Shown: positions 1 to 9,719, counted from the first letter of the stretch. The stretch is 64,000 nt of DNA from an uncultured Tateyamaria sp. (GCF_947503415.1 NZ_CANNDS010000001.1:558001-622000), one strand, 5' to 3'. Made by a program: numbers and translations. Notes: generated by a model from the sequence alone, not told the origin.

Positions 1-192
1 ACCGTTCTGGCGTCGATTGTGGGCGTGTCCGAAGTGATGACGCTAACGGGGCAAGCCCTTGCCTCGGAGGGAGGCCGGCCCGAACTGCTCGCCCCGTTCT
101 ACGGCTTCGTTTTGCTGCTGTTCTTTATCTACTGCTATCCAATCGCACGTTTCACGGTGCGGTTGGAAAAGAAATTCGCTGTTATTGGCTGA
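1..192 (+). CDS. Amino-acid ABC transporter permease, C-terminal fragment
   Basis: The reading frame is open from base 1 and stops with TGA at 190-192, giving the last 63 residues of a protein that begins outside the window. It holds one hydrophobic segment (about residues 39-52, LLAPFYGFVLLLFF) followed by the short basic tail typical of HisM/GlnP-type permeases. The next gene, 9 bases downstream on the same strand, is the matching ATPase, so this is read as the inner-membrane permease of a polar amino-acid importer. The assignment rests mainly on this neighbour, because the EAA loop lies outside the window. Confidence 0.75.
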   Translation, partial: TVLASIVGVSEVMTLTGQALASEGGRPELLAPFYGFVLLLFFIYCYPIARFTVRLEKKFAVIG

Positions 193-201
193 GGACGCAT
201 T

Positions 202-948
202 ATGAGCTGGAACACTTCCGACCCGATGGTGTCCCTGAAGGATGTGCATAAATCCTTTGGCGACCTAAAAGTCCTGAATGGCGTCTCACTTGACGTGATG
301 AAGGGAGATGTCATTTGCATCATTGGGCCATCTGGATCAGGTAAATCCACCCTGATCCGCTGCATCAATGCACTCAACGACATTCAGCAAGGGTCGATCC
401 TTGTCGAAGGCCAAGAAGTGAATGATCCGAAGTTGAACAAGCTGGAACTGCGCAAAAAGGTCGGCATGGTATTCCAGCAATACAACCTTTTCCCGCACAA
501 GACCGCGTTGCAAAACGTCATGATGGCACCCGTCCGCGTGCTCAAACAAGACAAGGACGCGGCCGAAAAGAGTGCACGCGCGCTGATCAAGAAAGTACGG
601 CTGGAAGGCAAGGAAGACGCCTATCCCGGCGAACTATCTGGTGGGCAACAGCAGCGGGTGGCAATTGCACGCTCTTTGGCGATGCAGCCCGACGTTATCT
701 TGTTTGATGAAGTCACAGCTGCGCTTGATCCGGAAACCGTTGGCGAGGTGTTGCAAACCATCAAGGATCTGGCCGAAGACGGTATGACCTGCATCCTTGT
801 CACCCACGAAATGGCTTTCGCACGCGAAGTCGCTGACCACATCTATTTCACGGACCGAGGCGTTATCGTCGAGCATGGACCGCCAGACACATTCTTCAAG
901 AATGCTCAGGATCCCAGAACAAAAGAGTTTCTGAGTCAGATTCTATAG
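202..948 (+). CDS. Polar amino-acid ABC transporter ATP-binding protein
   Basis: This 248-aa protein is a complete ABC ATPase of the GlnQ/HisP/GltL type, which powers uptake of polar amino acids through the adjacent permease. Visible motifs are Walker A GPSGSGKST (residues 42-50), the Q-loop at Gln92, the ABC signature LSGGQQQR (145-152), Walker B VILFDE (165-170) and the switch His202 in THEMAFA. The length is normal for the family. It begins 9 bases after the permease stop, so the two are co-transcribed. The substrate cannot be read from the ATPase; the periplasmic binding protein would lie upstream of the window. Confidence 0.95.
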   Translation: MSWNTSDPMVSLKDVHKSFGDLKVLNGVSLDVMKGDVICIIGPSGSGKSTLIRCINALNDIQQGSILVEGQEVNDPKLNKLELRKKVGMVFQQYNLFPHKTALQNVMMAPVRVLKQDKDAAEKSARALIKKVRLEGKEDAYPGELSGGQQQRVAIARSLAMQPDVILFDEVTAALDPETVGEVLQTIKDLAEDGMTCILVTHEMAFAREVADHIYFTDRGVIVEHGPPDTFFKNAQDPRTKEFLSQIL

Positions 949-1244
949 AGGTTCAAACCATTAACAATACGATGCGCGAGGCTGCAACTGTCCCGACCGG
1001 TCGGTAGGCCTTTGAAGGCGTATCTATGGATCAAGGTAAACGCCAAATCGTTCACAGATGATCTTTCAGCCCACAGCCGTCCATCGGAGCGTAAATATGC
1101 TGCGCGGCGGACTGTTTACTGGCATTCTCTGCGACTTCGGCAGATCGTCATACTCACCCGTCACGGACAACAGATCTTGGGCAACGTGCGCATCGTGCTT
1201 GCCCAGACCAGCTTGAATTCATACCGGCGCTTTCTGGGTATTGC
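949..1244. other. Intergenic region between convergent genes
   Basis: No convincing gene is seen in these 296 bases between the convergent ABC ATPase and response-regulator genes. A perfect 12-bp palindrome, CCGACCGGTCGG, lies at 993-1004 but has no T-run, so it is not called a terminator. The 110-codon frame from 1012 looks like a non-coding shadow and runs over the regulator gene. Confidence 0.5.
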
Positions 1245-1880
1245 TCATGCGTTTCCATCGCTGACAAGACCTGCCCTAAGGCTGGTTTCGACCAATTCGG
1301 CGACGGTCCCGACGTCCATTTTCTCCAAGATACGCGCACGGTGATGATCCACGGTACGCGGGCTGATGCCGAGTTGCCTAGCGATTTCCTTGGACGAGTT
1401 CTGACCCGTGCGCGTCGCAAGGAGCAAGGAAATCTCTTTCTCTCGGTCGGTCAAAGACTGAAACCTTGCCATGATCCCGGACGTTTGCACCGCCACCGCA
1501 CGACGTCGCCTGTCGGTATCAAGTGCCGCTTCAATTCGTTCGATAAGCACAGATTGCTTGAAGGGCTTTTCCAGAAAATCTACCGCTCCCATTTTCATGG
1601 CTTCGACGGATTCCGGAACGCCCCCATGGCCGGTGATGAAAATCACCGGAAGCTGGCTTCCCATGTCTCGCAGGTGTTTCTGAAGCTGAAGACCATTCAT
1701 TTCGGGCATGCCATAATCCAGCAGCAAGCAACCGGAGATGTCACGGTCGTAGGTATCCAGAAAGTCTTGTGCTGTCGCAAACGTCTTCACGATGTAGCCA
1801 CGCAGCCCCAGCGCACGGGATAATGAGCCTCGAATGTCCGCGTCATCGTCCACGAGAAATACGAATGGACCGTCATCCAT
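1245..1880 (-). CDS. FixJ-family two-component response regulator
   Basis: The 211-aa protein has an N-terminal receiver domain (about 1-120) with acidic residues Asp11-13 and the phospho-acceptor Asp55 in LLLDYGMPEMNG, and a C-terminal LuxR-type helix-turn-helix (about 140-205, containing SLTDREKEI and IARQLGISPRTVDHHRARI). This is the FixJ/NarL architecture: phosphorylation by a partner kinase controls DNA binding. Its start overlaps the end of the sensor kinase gene by 8 bases, so the pair is translationally coupled. The signal is unknown; the kinase has an extracytoplasmic sensor, which suggests an external solute. Confidence 0.93.
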   Translation of the reverse strand: MDDGPFVFLVDDDADIRGSLSRALGLRGYIVKTFATAQDFLDTYDRDISGCLLLDYGMPEMNGLQLQKHLRDMGSQLPVIFITGHGGVPESVEAMKMGAVDFLEKPFKQSVLIERIEAALDTDRRRRAVAVQTSGIMARFQSLTDREKEISLLLATRTGQNSSKEIARQLGISPRTVDHHRARILEKMDVGTVAELVETSLRAGLVSDGNA

Positions 1881-4185
1881 GGTCAGAGCCTTTCAGTGGA
1901 AGCGTGAAGCTGAAGCGCGCGCCCTTTGCAGATCGATCGTGCCATATCTCGCCGCCATTTGCTTCGATAAGGGTCTTGCTGATTGACAGACCCAACCCCA
2001 TCCCATCGCGTTTTGTGGTTTCAAAGGGGGTGAACAGTTGCAGGCTGTCCGCAATGCCGGACCCACCATCCTCGACGTCCACGCGGGCAAATCCATCTGT
2101 CGCTTCCGCCGAGATGGTGACTTTGCGCTCACTACAGTCACTTTCGGCAATTGACTCGATCGCATTGCGAATAAGGTTGACGACAACCTGCGCGATTTGA
2201 ACGTGGACCGCGCGGACCTGAAGTTCCTCACCCTTGACCAGTACGATATCGATTGAATGTTGTCGCGCTTCGGACCGCACAAGCCGCCGGGCCTGCAAAA
2301 GCAACTCGCGGATGTCGAAATCATCGGGAATGTTTTCATCTTTGCGGACCAACGCACGCAGCGCACGGATGATGTTGGCCGCCTGGTGCGCTTGTTGGTC
2401 GATTTCGCTCAACAGACCCTTCACATCCGTTGTCTTCTCGGGGGTGTCGCCGAGGATGTATGCGGCCGCATCCGCGTTCTGCGTTATTGCAGTCAGCGGT
2501 TGATTAAGCTCGTGCGCCAACCCGGTTGCCAACTCTCCCATCATCTCCTGACGCGAATAATGCGCGATCTCGCGGTGCAGGGTTTCAATTTTCTCTTCGG
2601 AAACACGCGCTTGTGTGATGTCGTCAATCGTCGCCACGATGTAGGTGCCACCACTTGAATCTGCCGGAAAGAAAATGCCGTTGAAATTGATCCATATTGG
2701 GGCCCCGTCTTTCTTGATGGCTTTGGCCTCGAACCCAAATGCCGAGTGCCCTGCAATCCGTTCCATGAATTCGTTCAAAGCATCCTGATCTTCCGCGGAA
2801 AGTCGCGACTGAAAGGTCGTACCGACCAGTTCTTCCTCAGCAAAGCCAAATAGTTTGGCAAAGCTCTCATTCACACGCAGCAACCGACCGGTCGTGCTCT
2901 CGATGTGGACCATCCCGCGCGACGCTTTCTCAAAGGCAAGTCGGTATTCCGCCTCGGTTTTCTTGCGTTGCGAAATCTCTTTGACAAGCGCGGTGTTGGC
3001 ATTCTCCAACTCTTTGTAAGTCGTTGGCATGGGCTCGTTCGGATTGACCTCTCCTTGAGAGATCAACGCGGATCTGACAGCAAAGGCCCGCACAGGGGCA
3101 TGGATCCTGTTTGCCAGCGCCAGCCCCAGCAAGGCAGTCACCGCAGCAACGGCCACGGCGATCAGCGTGTTTTGCGCTCGGTTTTCCTTGATGATCCCGA
3201 TGAAGTCGTTTTCCGGAGCGTACAGCACGATTGTCCACGGGATGTCGTCCAGTCCGAATGGCATGATCAAGGACACAAACTGTTGCCCCTGATGCTCAAA
3301 ATCAGTCTGGATCAACCCATCTACGGCGACGCCATCCGCTGACAGACGGTCGCCAAATGCCGCGCGTGCGATTGGGTCTTCCAACGTGTCAATCGAAGGA
3401 AAACTGAGACGTCCATCATTGGTTTCGGTTGTCAGCAATTCGGGATCCGGATGCGCGATCACGTCACCGTTGCGGCTCAGGATGAACGCCGCACCGGTTT
3501 TGCCAATCCTCAACTGGGACAGAAAATTCGACAGCTCTTTGATCTCGATATCAACGCCCACGACACCTTGGACATGATTGTCAAAACCTATCACTGGTGT
3601 TGCGGCAGTTATCCCGGGCGACTGCGATGTAAAAAAGATGTACGGGTCTGTCCAGATGCTGCTGCGATACGCCTTTGCCTCTTGGTACCAAGGCCGACTT
3701 CGCGGGTCATATCGATCTTCGGGGTCAAAAAAACGACCCACCGACGCAAAGTTTTCACTTCGCTGGATAAACTCGGTGCGTTCTTGGACGCCGACCGCTA
3801 CATCGACAATTTTTGTGACGTACTCGCTTGCGCCTTGCCTTTTGACATAGACAAAATTGCCGTCTTCGTCGCCGTAGTAGGCCCCCGCGAACTGCGGCGC
3901 AGACCTGAGCTGTTGAAACAAAAGGCCTTCGAGATGATCGCGTTCTTCACGCCTGACAATCTGGTTTGACGCTAGCGCCGTCGACAATTCAGCAGCGCTG
4001 CGTGCCGGGGACATGAACCACTTTGTGTGCTGGATCACGTTCGTCCCCACATCCACCATCTGTGTCCGGGCGTGTTCGAGCAGTGTTTTTTCGGACGTGA
4101 AATAGGAAGAAGAGACGACCACCGCGATCGCCAGCAGCTGTAGCCCGGCCAAGGCAAGAGCTAGAATTGCACCAAGGGACTTCAT
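1873..4185 (-). CDS. Cache- and PAS-domain sensor histidine kinase
   Basis: The 770-aa membrane kinase has an N-terminal TM segment (about 5-27), a long periplasmic region resembling a double Cache small-molecule sensor (about 35-330, with DPRSRPWYQEAK), a second TM (about 338-358), a PAS domain (about 410-530, with KKDGAPIWINFNG), and a transmitter with H-box GLAHELNQPLTAI (His near 550), N-box VNLIRNAIESI, DGGSGI and GMGLGLSISKTL. The H-box is of the DctB/FixL kind. It is transcribed first in a two-gene operon with the FixJ-like regulator. Cache sensors often bind organic acids or amino acids, so the nearby amino-acid transporter could be a target; that link is only an inference. Confidence 0.92.
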   Translation of the reverse strand: MKSLGAILALALAGLQLLAIAVVVSSSYFTSEKTLLEHARTQMVDVGTNVIQHTKWFMSPARSAAELSTALASNQIVRREERDHLEGLLFQQLRSAPQFAGAYYGDEDGNFVYVKRQGASEYVTKIVDVAVGVQERTEFIQRSENFASVGRFFDPEDRYDPRSRPWYQEAKAYRSSIWTDPYIFFTSQSPGITAATPVIGFDNHVQGVVGVDIEIKELSNFLSQLRIGKTGAAFILSRNGDVIAHPDPELLTTETNDGRLSFPSIDTLEDPIARAAFGDRLSADGVAVDGLIQTDFEHQGQQFVSLIMPFGLDDIPWTIVLYAPENDFIGIIKENRAQNTLIAVAVAAVTALLGLALANRIHAPVRAFAVRSALISQGEVNPNEPMPTTYKELENANTALVKEISQRKKTEAEYRLAFEKASRGMVHIESTTGRLLRVNESFAKLFGFAEEELVGTTFQSRLSAEDQDALNEFMERIAGHSAFGFEAKAIKKDGAPIWINFNGIFFPADSSGGTYIVATIDDITQARVSEEKIETLHREIAHYSRQEMMGELATGLAHELNQPLTAITQNADAAAYILGDTPEKTTDVKGLLSEIDQQAHQAANIIRALRALVRKDENIPDDFDIRELLLQARRLVRSEARQHSIDIVLVKGEELQVRAVHVQIAQVVVNLIRNAIESIAESDCSERKVTISAEATDGFARVDVEDGGSGIADSLQLFTPFETTKRDGMGLGLSISKTLIEANGGEIWHDRSAKGARFSFTLPLKGSDHG

Positions 4186-4441
4186 CGTACTTTAGCTCAC
4201 CGCACCGCGCCAGTTTTCAGCCAAAAGCCTAAGCGCTGGGGTAGCAGAAGTGAACTGTGAAGACAAAACCAATGAAATTGCGCCCTGCCCCGAAGGACAG
4301 AGCGCGCAAGCCAGAAACACTCACTACTGGGCAAGCTGTAATGCTTGAAAGGCAGTTATAAAAACATAGGACTTTTTGAAAAAGGGAACTCGTTACTGGT
4401 ATAAAGACTACCCCGTCGCTCAAGGGTCGGCTATTCGCGAA

Positions 4442-4455
4442 ACTACCTAGGTAGT
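4442..4455. promoter_or_regulatory. Perfect 14-bp palindrome ACTACCTAGGTAGT
   Basis: ACTACCTAGGTAGT is its own reverse complement. It lies about 257 bases upstream of the sensor-kinase start, in otherwise gene-free sequence. The size and symmetry suit a dimeric regulator such as the neighbouring LuxR-type response regulator, but the partner is not shown by the sequence. Confidence 0.35.
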
Positions 4456-4624
4456 ATTGCCTACGCCCTTCGTGCACATGTGCGGGGCAAGACTTGGACA
4501 ATCAGGCTGTGAGGAATCAGACCTGTTCCCCCAAAAGGAATGAGAAACGAGGTTGACCCATAAGAGTACCATTGTGACCTACTCCGTTTAGGGTCCGCTA
4601 CTGTAGGTTGGCTCTGTTCAGGTT

Positions 4625-4753
4625 TTAACCTTCCTGTGGCCGGTGAACATTTTCAGCCGGTGTCATACCAGCGAGGCCAGAATGTGGGCGGTCGTGTTTG
4701 GGCCAAGGTAGCAGTCTTCCGTACTGATCGAGTTGACTGACGGCGGCCCAATG
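4625..4753 (-). pseudogene. C-terminal remnant of an IS3-type transposase (OrfB)
   Basis: Read on the minus strand, the frame ends with DRPHSGLAGMTPAENVH and a TAA stop at 4625-4627. This closely matches the usual end of IS3-family rve integrase domains (RPHSxLxGxTPAE). About 42 codons remain; upstream the frame loses resemblance to the family, and no catalytic DDE part or IS end is visible. It is a dead fragment marking an old insertion. Confidence 0.75.
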
Positions 4754-5548
4754 CTAACGCCTACAGGATCTGTGTCTGCTGCCCTGCAGTTTCGGCAAAG
4801 CAGACCTTGCTAACAGTAGAGCACCGCTGTCTCTGGATCCAAAAACAGGTGTAATGACGTCGCTTTGCACAATACTGTCCGTCATGGCACCGCACAACTA
4901 TGCTTGGGCCTTCCAGATCTTCATAAACCGTCTTGGTCTCTATTCCCTCACCGTACCCCTCTCTATGGCGGAGTAACTGTCGCCGACGATCCAGGCGCTC
5001 ATCCTAAGACTTGGACGGGACTGGGACATGCCCCTTTTGGCTCTACACCTTGAGCAAGCGCTTGCTTCGTCCTTTTTTGTGTGGCTTTCGAAGTTTTTCC
5101 AGAGAACTATCTAAAATGTTGAGTTCTCCGCGTTTCAATACAAATTAGTAAATGCAGCTGATTTTGCGACTTTCAAATGTTTTCGGGGAAGCGATCTGCT
5201 CCGCCTTTTCCAAATAATAATTTGGAATCGGTGATTTGGATGGACCAATTCGATAAGGGCGTCTGGCAACAACGGTCGCGCAGTTGGGCCTATGGCAAGC
5301 CTTACATCCATCCGGAGAAGCGTACGATCAACCTGCGCTCGACCAGAAGCACAGGCACAACAAACGTCAGTGGCTACGGGGGCGCAAACACGCCATCGAG
5401 GCCGCTTTGGCCAAGGTGAAGAGCCGGCGCATGCCCCTCGATCAGACCTCCGAGACGGGTGGGAACTCTATCAGTGGCGAAGGACTCCTTGTCATGTTAG
5501 AAATCGCGCAACAGTTGCACAGCGAATTCCTCTATCCCAGTGATCTGT

Positions 5549-6355
5549 GTGAAGCCTTTCAGCAGGGGTCAGAAGAACGACTACAACGAAACAAAGGCAA
5601 TCGCCGAGGCGGCACTTCGGCCCAGCCTGCAAACCGTGTCCGAGAAGAGCGAGGATCAACTCGATCTATAGGCACTGCACCGGGTCAGATCGTATTTGGT
5701 GTCCCGCCGAACGGCGACCATCAATCAGACCCGCGCGTTCCTGATTGAGCAGGGCATCACGGTACGGAAGGCGCTGCGTGCCTAGAAGAACTCGGTCGAG
5801 ACGATCTTGGAAGAACGCAAGGACGAGATATCGCCGCGCATGCGATCGATCCTGATCGGACTGTACGGTGACTGGGTGTGGATGGACCACCGGATCAAGA
5901 CAGTCTCAGCAGAGATCGAAGAGATCAGTCGAACCGAAGAGAAGCGCGTCCACGTCATGACGGTCCCAGGCATTGTTCCGATGATCTCGACAGCGATGGT
6001 GGCAGCGATTGGTAAAGGAGAGGCCTTTGAGCGCAGGCGAGATTTTGCGGCGTGGGTGGCATTGATTCCCAGACAATACAGCACCGGGGAACGAACGGTC
6101 CTTGGGCGTACTACCAAATGTGGCAGCAGATATCTTAGGATGCTGTTTGTTCAGGCGGCGAAGATCATCATGATGCAACCGCATCGTTGGCCCGGCTTCA
6201 ACTTCGGCGATTGGCTGGCGCACGCTTGTGGCCATATGCATCGAAGTAAGGCCGCTGTCGCCCTTACAAATAAACTGGCGCGTATGGCCTGGAGCATATT
6301 GAAAGAAAAAACGGCGTTTGATGCGCCACGAGACCAGGTTTCCATTGACGTCTGA
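5549..6355 (+). pseudogene. Broken IS110-family transposase
   Basis: In one frame from 5549 to 6355 the conceptual protein has the IS110 features in order: VKPFSRGQKNDYNETKAIAE (part of the N-terminal DEDD nuclease region), QLDL followed by ALHRVRS, then the C-terminal Transposase_20 domain with VPGIVPMISTAMVAAIG, FAAWVALIPRQYSTG and GRTTKCGSRYLRMLF, and a normal end. The frame is interrupted by two TAG codons (5669-5671 and 5783-5785), and the first 100 or so residues are missing or shifted. It is therefore inactive. The last 182 codons, from ATG 5807, remain open. No flanking ends were identified. Confidence 0.85.
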
Positions 6356-6614
6356 CTTGGCGGGGAAGGCCAATTCTCGGGTCACCTGATTGTGTTCCGA
6401 GGGTAGCGGGGTGATCTGCTGAGGATCGTTTGGTGGGAAGACCAGGGGGCATGCCTGTTCAGCACACGGCTGGACCGCGGGCGGCGGCACAAGTCTCCCC
6501 GGACTTGCTGAAATACCGTCCTGCAAAGCTGCATCGAACCCCGCCACCTGACTGCTTGCAGCGGATTTTAGGTCCACATCTCCACATCGACATCGAAACG
6601 CAGCCGCCAATCGC
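6356..6614. other. Intergenic region after the IS110 remnant
   Basis: These 259 bases hold no gene I can support. They probably include the 3' non-coding end of the IS110 element, but IS110 ends lack long inverted repeats and cannot be placed by eye. Confidence 0.4.
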
Positions 6615-7340
6615 TCACTTCGCCCCAGCTGTGACCAACTGATCCGCGACCAGCGAGACGAAACCATTTACCCCGCATTTCAATTTTTTGGAGTCCCCGC
6701 TGACGGCCAGAATGTCGCTGGCCATCGCATGCACGACCTGATGCTTTGAACCCTTGTTGTAAATCGCCATGCCGAGTTTCTTGAGATCTTTCTTTGCACC
6801 GTTCTTCAATTTGAAGCCTTTGATGATCGCATTCCAATTCGCCTTGTCTACGGCCTCTTTATTGAATTTATAGTACCTGATGACGTGACAGTCGTGAGCC
6901 TCCATTGCTGCTTCGAAATCGGCCATGCTGGCTCCCGCCGGGATCTCTCCGGCATCGACCATGACCTTGTAGAGCCTTTCGCCCTCCTTTTTGGCGGCAA
7001 GGACACCTTTGCTGTGAAACACTGTCGTGATGCCCCTCAGTTTACTGGCGTTCTTTGCCAAGACCTTGCCAAAATCGAAACTCCCGTACTTGGAGATGAA
7101 CTTGGCAAGTGCCTTGGTGAAATCAGCAACACCTTCCTCCTTGAGCACATGAACGACCCTGAGACTGCCGACGATGCTTCGGATTTGATGACGGACTGCG
7201 GTTTTGTTGCCCATTCGGTTGTCGTCAAGCGCCTGCTTCATCGCCTCGTAGAATTTTGGCTTGTATGCGCCCAGTTTGCGCTCGTTTATCTTCTGTGAAT
7301 CCAGAAACGCATCAATACGTGCTTGGTCTTTCTTGCTCAT
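6615..7340 (-). CDS. Lysine-rich protein of unknown function
   Basis: I do not recognise this 241-aa protein. It starts MSKKDQARID and is rich in Lys, Ala and Gly, with several amphipathic helices and repeated basic patches (GFKLKNGAKKDLKKLG near the middle). There is no signal peptide, TM segment or known motif. The long uninterrupted frame with consistent codon use suggests a real gene, while its surroundings are all decayed mobile DNA. It stands alone, with an IS110 remnant on one side and an FtsK-like pseudogene on the other, so it may be a cargo gene or a survivor of an excised island. A nucleic-acid-binding role is possible from charge alone. Confidence 0.6.
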   Translation of the reverse strand: MSKKDQARIDAFLDSQKINERKLGAYKPKFYEAMKQALDDNRMGNKTAVRHQIRSIVGSLRVVHVLKEEGVADFTKALAKFISKYGSFDFGKVLAKNASKLRGITTVFHSKGVLAAKKEGERLYKVMVDAGEIPAGASMADFEAAMEAHDCHVIRYYKFNKEAVDKANWNAIIKGFKLKNGAKKDLKKLGMAIYNKGSKHQVVHAMASDILAVSGDSKKLKCGVNGFVSLVADQLVTAGAK

Positions 7341-7523
7341 GCGAAAATCCTCTAACGTAGGGTGACTGTTCCTGTAGGTGCCGGCGAAAGCCCAAACGGT
7401 TCATTGACGGTCTTGTTCGCACCTTTTCTTGCCCGGCAGGAACGGTCCCTAAGCGAAAAGCGGCAGCTAGCCGGATGTGGTGGCCAATGATATCTCAAGC
7501 TCCGCCGTGTTCGAGGAAATCGT

Positions 7524-8075
7524 TCATCGGTCGAATTTATTGGTTGCAGCTACAGCGCCGACATACCAAACGAGTTCTTCAGTTGAGCTAAAGGGGACCT
7601 GTACGACAAAGAACTCTTCACCGCTGGGCTTATCTCCAGCTAACTTTGCAGCAACGTGTCCTTACCTAGAAGCCGCTCCGCACCTCGCATACCGACAACC
7701 AAGTTGGATCCCGCCTCGCTAGCCATCTTTTGGATCTAGCGGTTTCTGAGATTGTCTTGTTTGCTAAGGCGTATTGTATCCTGAGCGGCTCCCTGAGTGA
7801 TCGCAATGACGTGAACCCCGCAGGTACGAGCCTTGAAGGTAAGACGGGTCATCGTGCTCTAAATGACTCTCCGTTATTCGTCAGAACTAGCCAGCCAATC
7901 GACCATCTCGTCATGAACGACGAAGATGTAGGGCAGGCGGTCCCGTGGCGGCGCGATATCGTTACACTCAGATATCTTAGGAGCACGTTTTGACTTGATC
8001 AGCTCACAACGTCGATCCATTTCGGCAACGATCGTATTGAGTTTCTGACGTCAGCGATGATTCCCAACTGGATGT
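7524..8075 (-). pseudogene. Decayed FtsK/SpoIIIE-type DNA translocase, C-terminal part
   Basis: Pieces of one protein can be read on the minus strand in family order but in shifting frames: GIIADVRN then IVAEMDRRCELIKS and RLPYIFVVHDEMVDWL (Walker B hhhhDE, 7874-8041), then FKARTCGVHVIAITQ (7736-7849), then MASEAGSNLVVGMRGAERLLGKD and finally PSGEEFFVVQVPFSS, with a stop at 7524-7526. These match the FtsK motor core (EMERRY, LPYIVVVIDE, RAxGIHLIxATQ, GxGGAERLLG). Several frameshifts and stops separate them, and no Walker A part was found upstream. It is likely the relic of a plasmid or integrative element translocase rather than the cell-division FtsK. Confidence 0.7.
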
Positions 8076-8811
8076 GCTTGTTGCGATGCATGAACAAACA
8101 GCTATTCGTTACACCAAGTTAAACGGCTGAATTGTCCGCAACCCACTGTTAGCGGTGTTCTTCTCCCTGTATCTTGCGTGAATTTCCGGTTCTGTCACCG
8201 GACAGCAATACAAACCATCATGCATCTGCCGCATTTTTGTTCTGCGAGAGCACGCAGTGCGAAAACCGAATTCACAGGAGGGGCGCTTTGCAGTCATCGG
8301 AGGCATCGCGAGCCGCAACGTATCAGATGAGCATTGCTCAAACGGCCCATTGCTGCCGCTTACCAGCTCTTAATCAAGCTGCGGTGCGGCCTGCCAGAGG
8401 AGACAATCGCTGCAAGCGCAGAATTTATGTCAGGTCGAACGCACTGTCTGCGAGACGAAATGGGCTTTCGCTGCGATTGTTACGATGGCTGCTTTCGGTC
8501 ACGAGCTGATGGCTCAAGGGTCGTTGCGACATTCTTGTCCTGATCGGCAATGCTGCATCCACCCAAGCACACCGTAGCCGAAACATTTGTATAGGCTTAT
8601 CTGCGTGAAATTTACAGGCCGGACCAGAACGAAGCCAAGCGCTGCCAGCCACTACAGCAATGCTACATTGCCAGATCAACAAGATGAATTTGCCTGGTTT
8701 GGCAAAACACACGCGGTGACGGCATTGGCCACATTGATCAGCAGCAAAGACGACGAAAGCCATCCGTTTGGTCTGTGACTGCGTCGAAGCTGCGTGAACC
8801 TTCTCGAGTGA
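8076..8811. other. Non-coding or decayed sequence
   Basis: About 740 bases with only short frames whose codon use does not look like genes. No further FtsK motif, transposase or RNA gene was recognised. Confidence 0.45.
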
Positions 8812-8825
8812 TTGAGAAAGATCAA
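8812..8825. promoter_or_regulatory. FNR-type dyad TTGAG-AAAG-ATCAA
   Basis: Nine of ten positions match the FNR/FnrL/FixK consensus TTGAT-N4-ATCAA. It lies 55 bases before the ZIP-transporter start, a normal activating distance. Confidence 0.5.
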
Positions 8826-8880
8826 AGCTGCGCCCGCCATATCATGCTTCGTATGCCCATCTCGAAGGAGCCTGCAGTGC

Positions 8881-9693
8881 ATGTTTGAGTGGTTTATCGC
8901 AGTTGACCCCATCCTACAGGCGTTGCTGGCTGGGCTGTTCACTTGGGCCATCACAGCCGTAGGTGCCGCGACCGTTTTCATCGCCAAAGACGTCAATCGC
9001 AAGTTTCTGGACGCGATGCTGGGGTTTTCGGGGGGTGTGATGCTGGCCGCCAGCTATTGGTCGCTGCTCGCGCCCGCGATTGAGATTGCCGAGACCGGAT
9101 CAACACCCAGTTGGGTGCCCCCCGCCATCGGGTTTCTGCTGGGCGGCGCTGTGCTTTGGGTGTTCGACAAATCTCTGCCGCACCTGCACCTGGGCTTTCC
9201 CATCGAAGAGGCCGAAGGGCCGCAAACAGCTTGGCACCGTTCGGTGCTTTTGGTCACGGCGATCACCATACACAACATCCCGGAAGGCTTGGCTGTCGGG
9301 GTCGCATTCGGTGGGATCATCGCCGGGGTCCCGTCAGCCAGCATTGCGGCGGCAATGGCCTTGGCGCTTGGGATTGCCATCCAGAACTTCCCCGAAGGCG
9401 TGGCCGTCGCTGTCCCGCTGCGCGCCGAAGGGATGAGCCGCGCAAGAAGCTTCTGGTACGGGCAGCTTTCCGCAACGGTCGAGCCCGTCGCCGCCGTCGT
9501 CGGGGCCGCCGCTGTGGTGATGGCCGCCCCCATCCTACCCTACGCGCTCAGCTTTGCGGCGGGTGCGATGGTCTATGTCGTGGTCGAAGAACTGATCCCG
9601 GAATCGCACCGCGAGGGCAATGTCGACCTGGCCACCGTCAGCCTGCTGCTTGGCTTTGTCGTCATGATGGTGCTGGATGTGGCGCTGGGGTGA
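8881..9693 (+). CDS. ZIP-family metal transporter
   Basis: This 270-aa inner-membrane protein has about eight TM segments and the ZIP metal-binding signatures [11 protein letters not shown] in TM4 and [14 protein letters not shown] in TM5, plus EELIPESH near the end. The family imports divalent metals such as zinc, iron or manganese. The start at 8881 is chosen because AAGGAG lies about 11 bases upstream; an in-frame start at 8812 would overlap the FNR-like dyad and add an unlikely N-terminus. It is a single gene, with convergent neighbours downstream. The dyad upstream suggests oxygen-dependent expression. Confidence 0.92.
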   Translation: MFEWFIAVDPILQALLAGLFTWAITAVGAATVFIAKDVNRKFLDAMLGFSGGVMLAASYWSLLAPAIEIAETGSTPSWVPPAIGFLLGGAVLWVFDKSLPHLHLGFPIEEAEGPQTAWHRSVLLVTAITIHNIPEGLAVGVAFGGIIAGVPSASIAAAMALALGIAIQNFPEGVAVAVPLRAEGMSRARSFWYGQLSATVEPVAAVVGAAAVVMAAPILPYALSFAAGAMVYVVVEELIPESHREGNVDLATVSLLLGFVVMMVLDVALG

Positions 9694-9719
9694 CCCGACT
9701 GCACCCGGCGGACGGGCGC

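Larger units (their letters stand above)
4186..5548. other. Gene-poor scar with transposon debris
   Basis: About 1.36 kb with no intact gene. It contains the palindrome at 4442-4455, the tail of an IS3-type transposase (4625-4753), and a palindrome AGCAAGCGCTTGCT (5053-5066) followed by six T (5073-5078) that could form a weak terminator. Bases 5080-5240 are noticeably AT-rich. Frames at 5230-5550 show a broken coding-like stretch (KRQWLRGRKHAIEAALAKV in one frame, shifted relative to its neighbours) that I could not assign. The area looks like repeated insertion and decay. Confidence 0.6.

Noticed and set aside
993-1004. Palindrome CCGACCGGTCGG as a terminator
   Set aside because: No loop and no T-run follow it.
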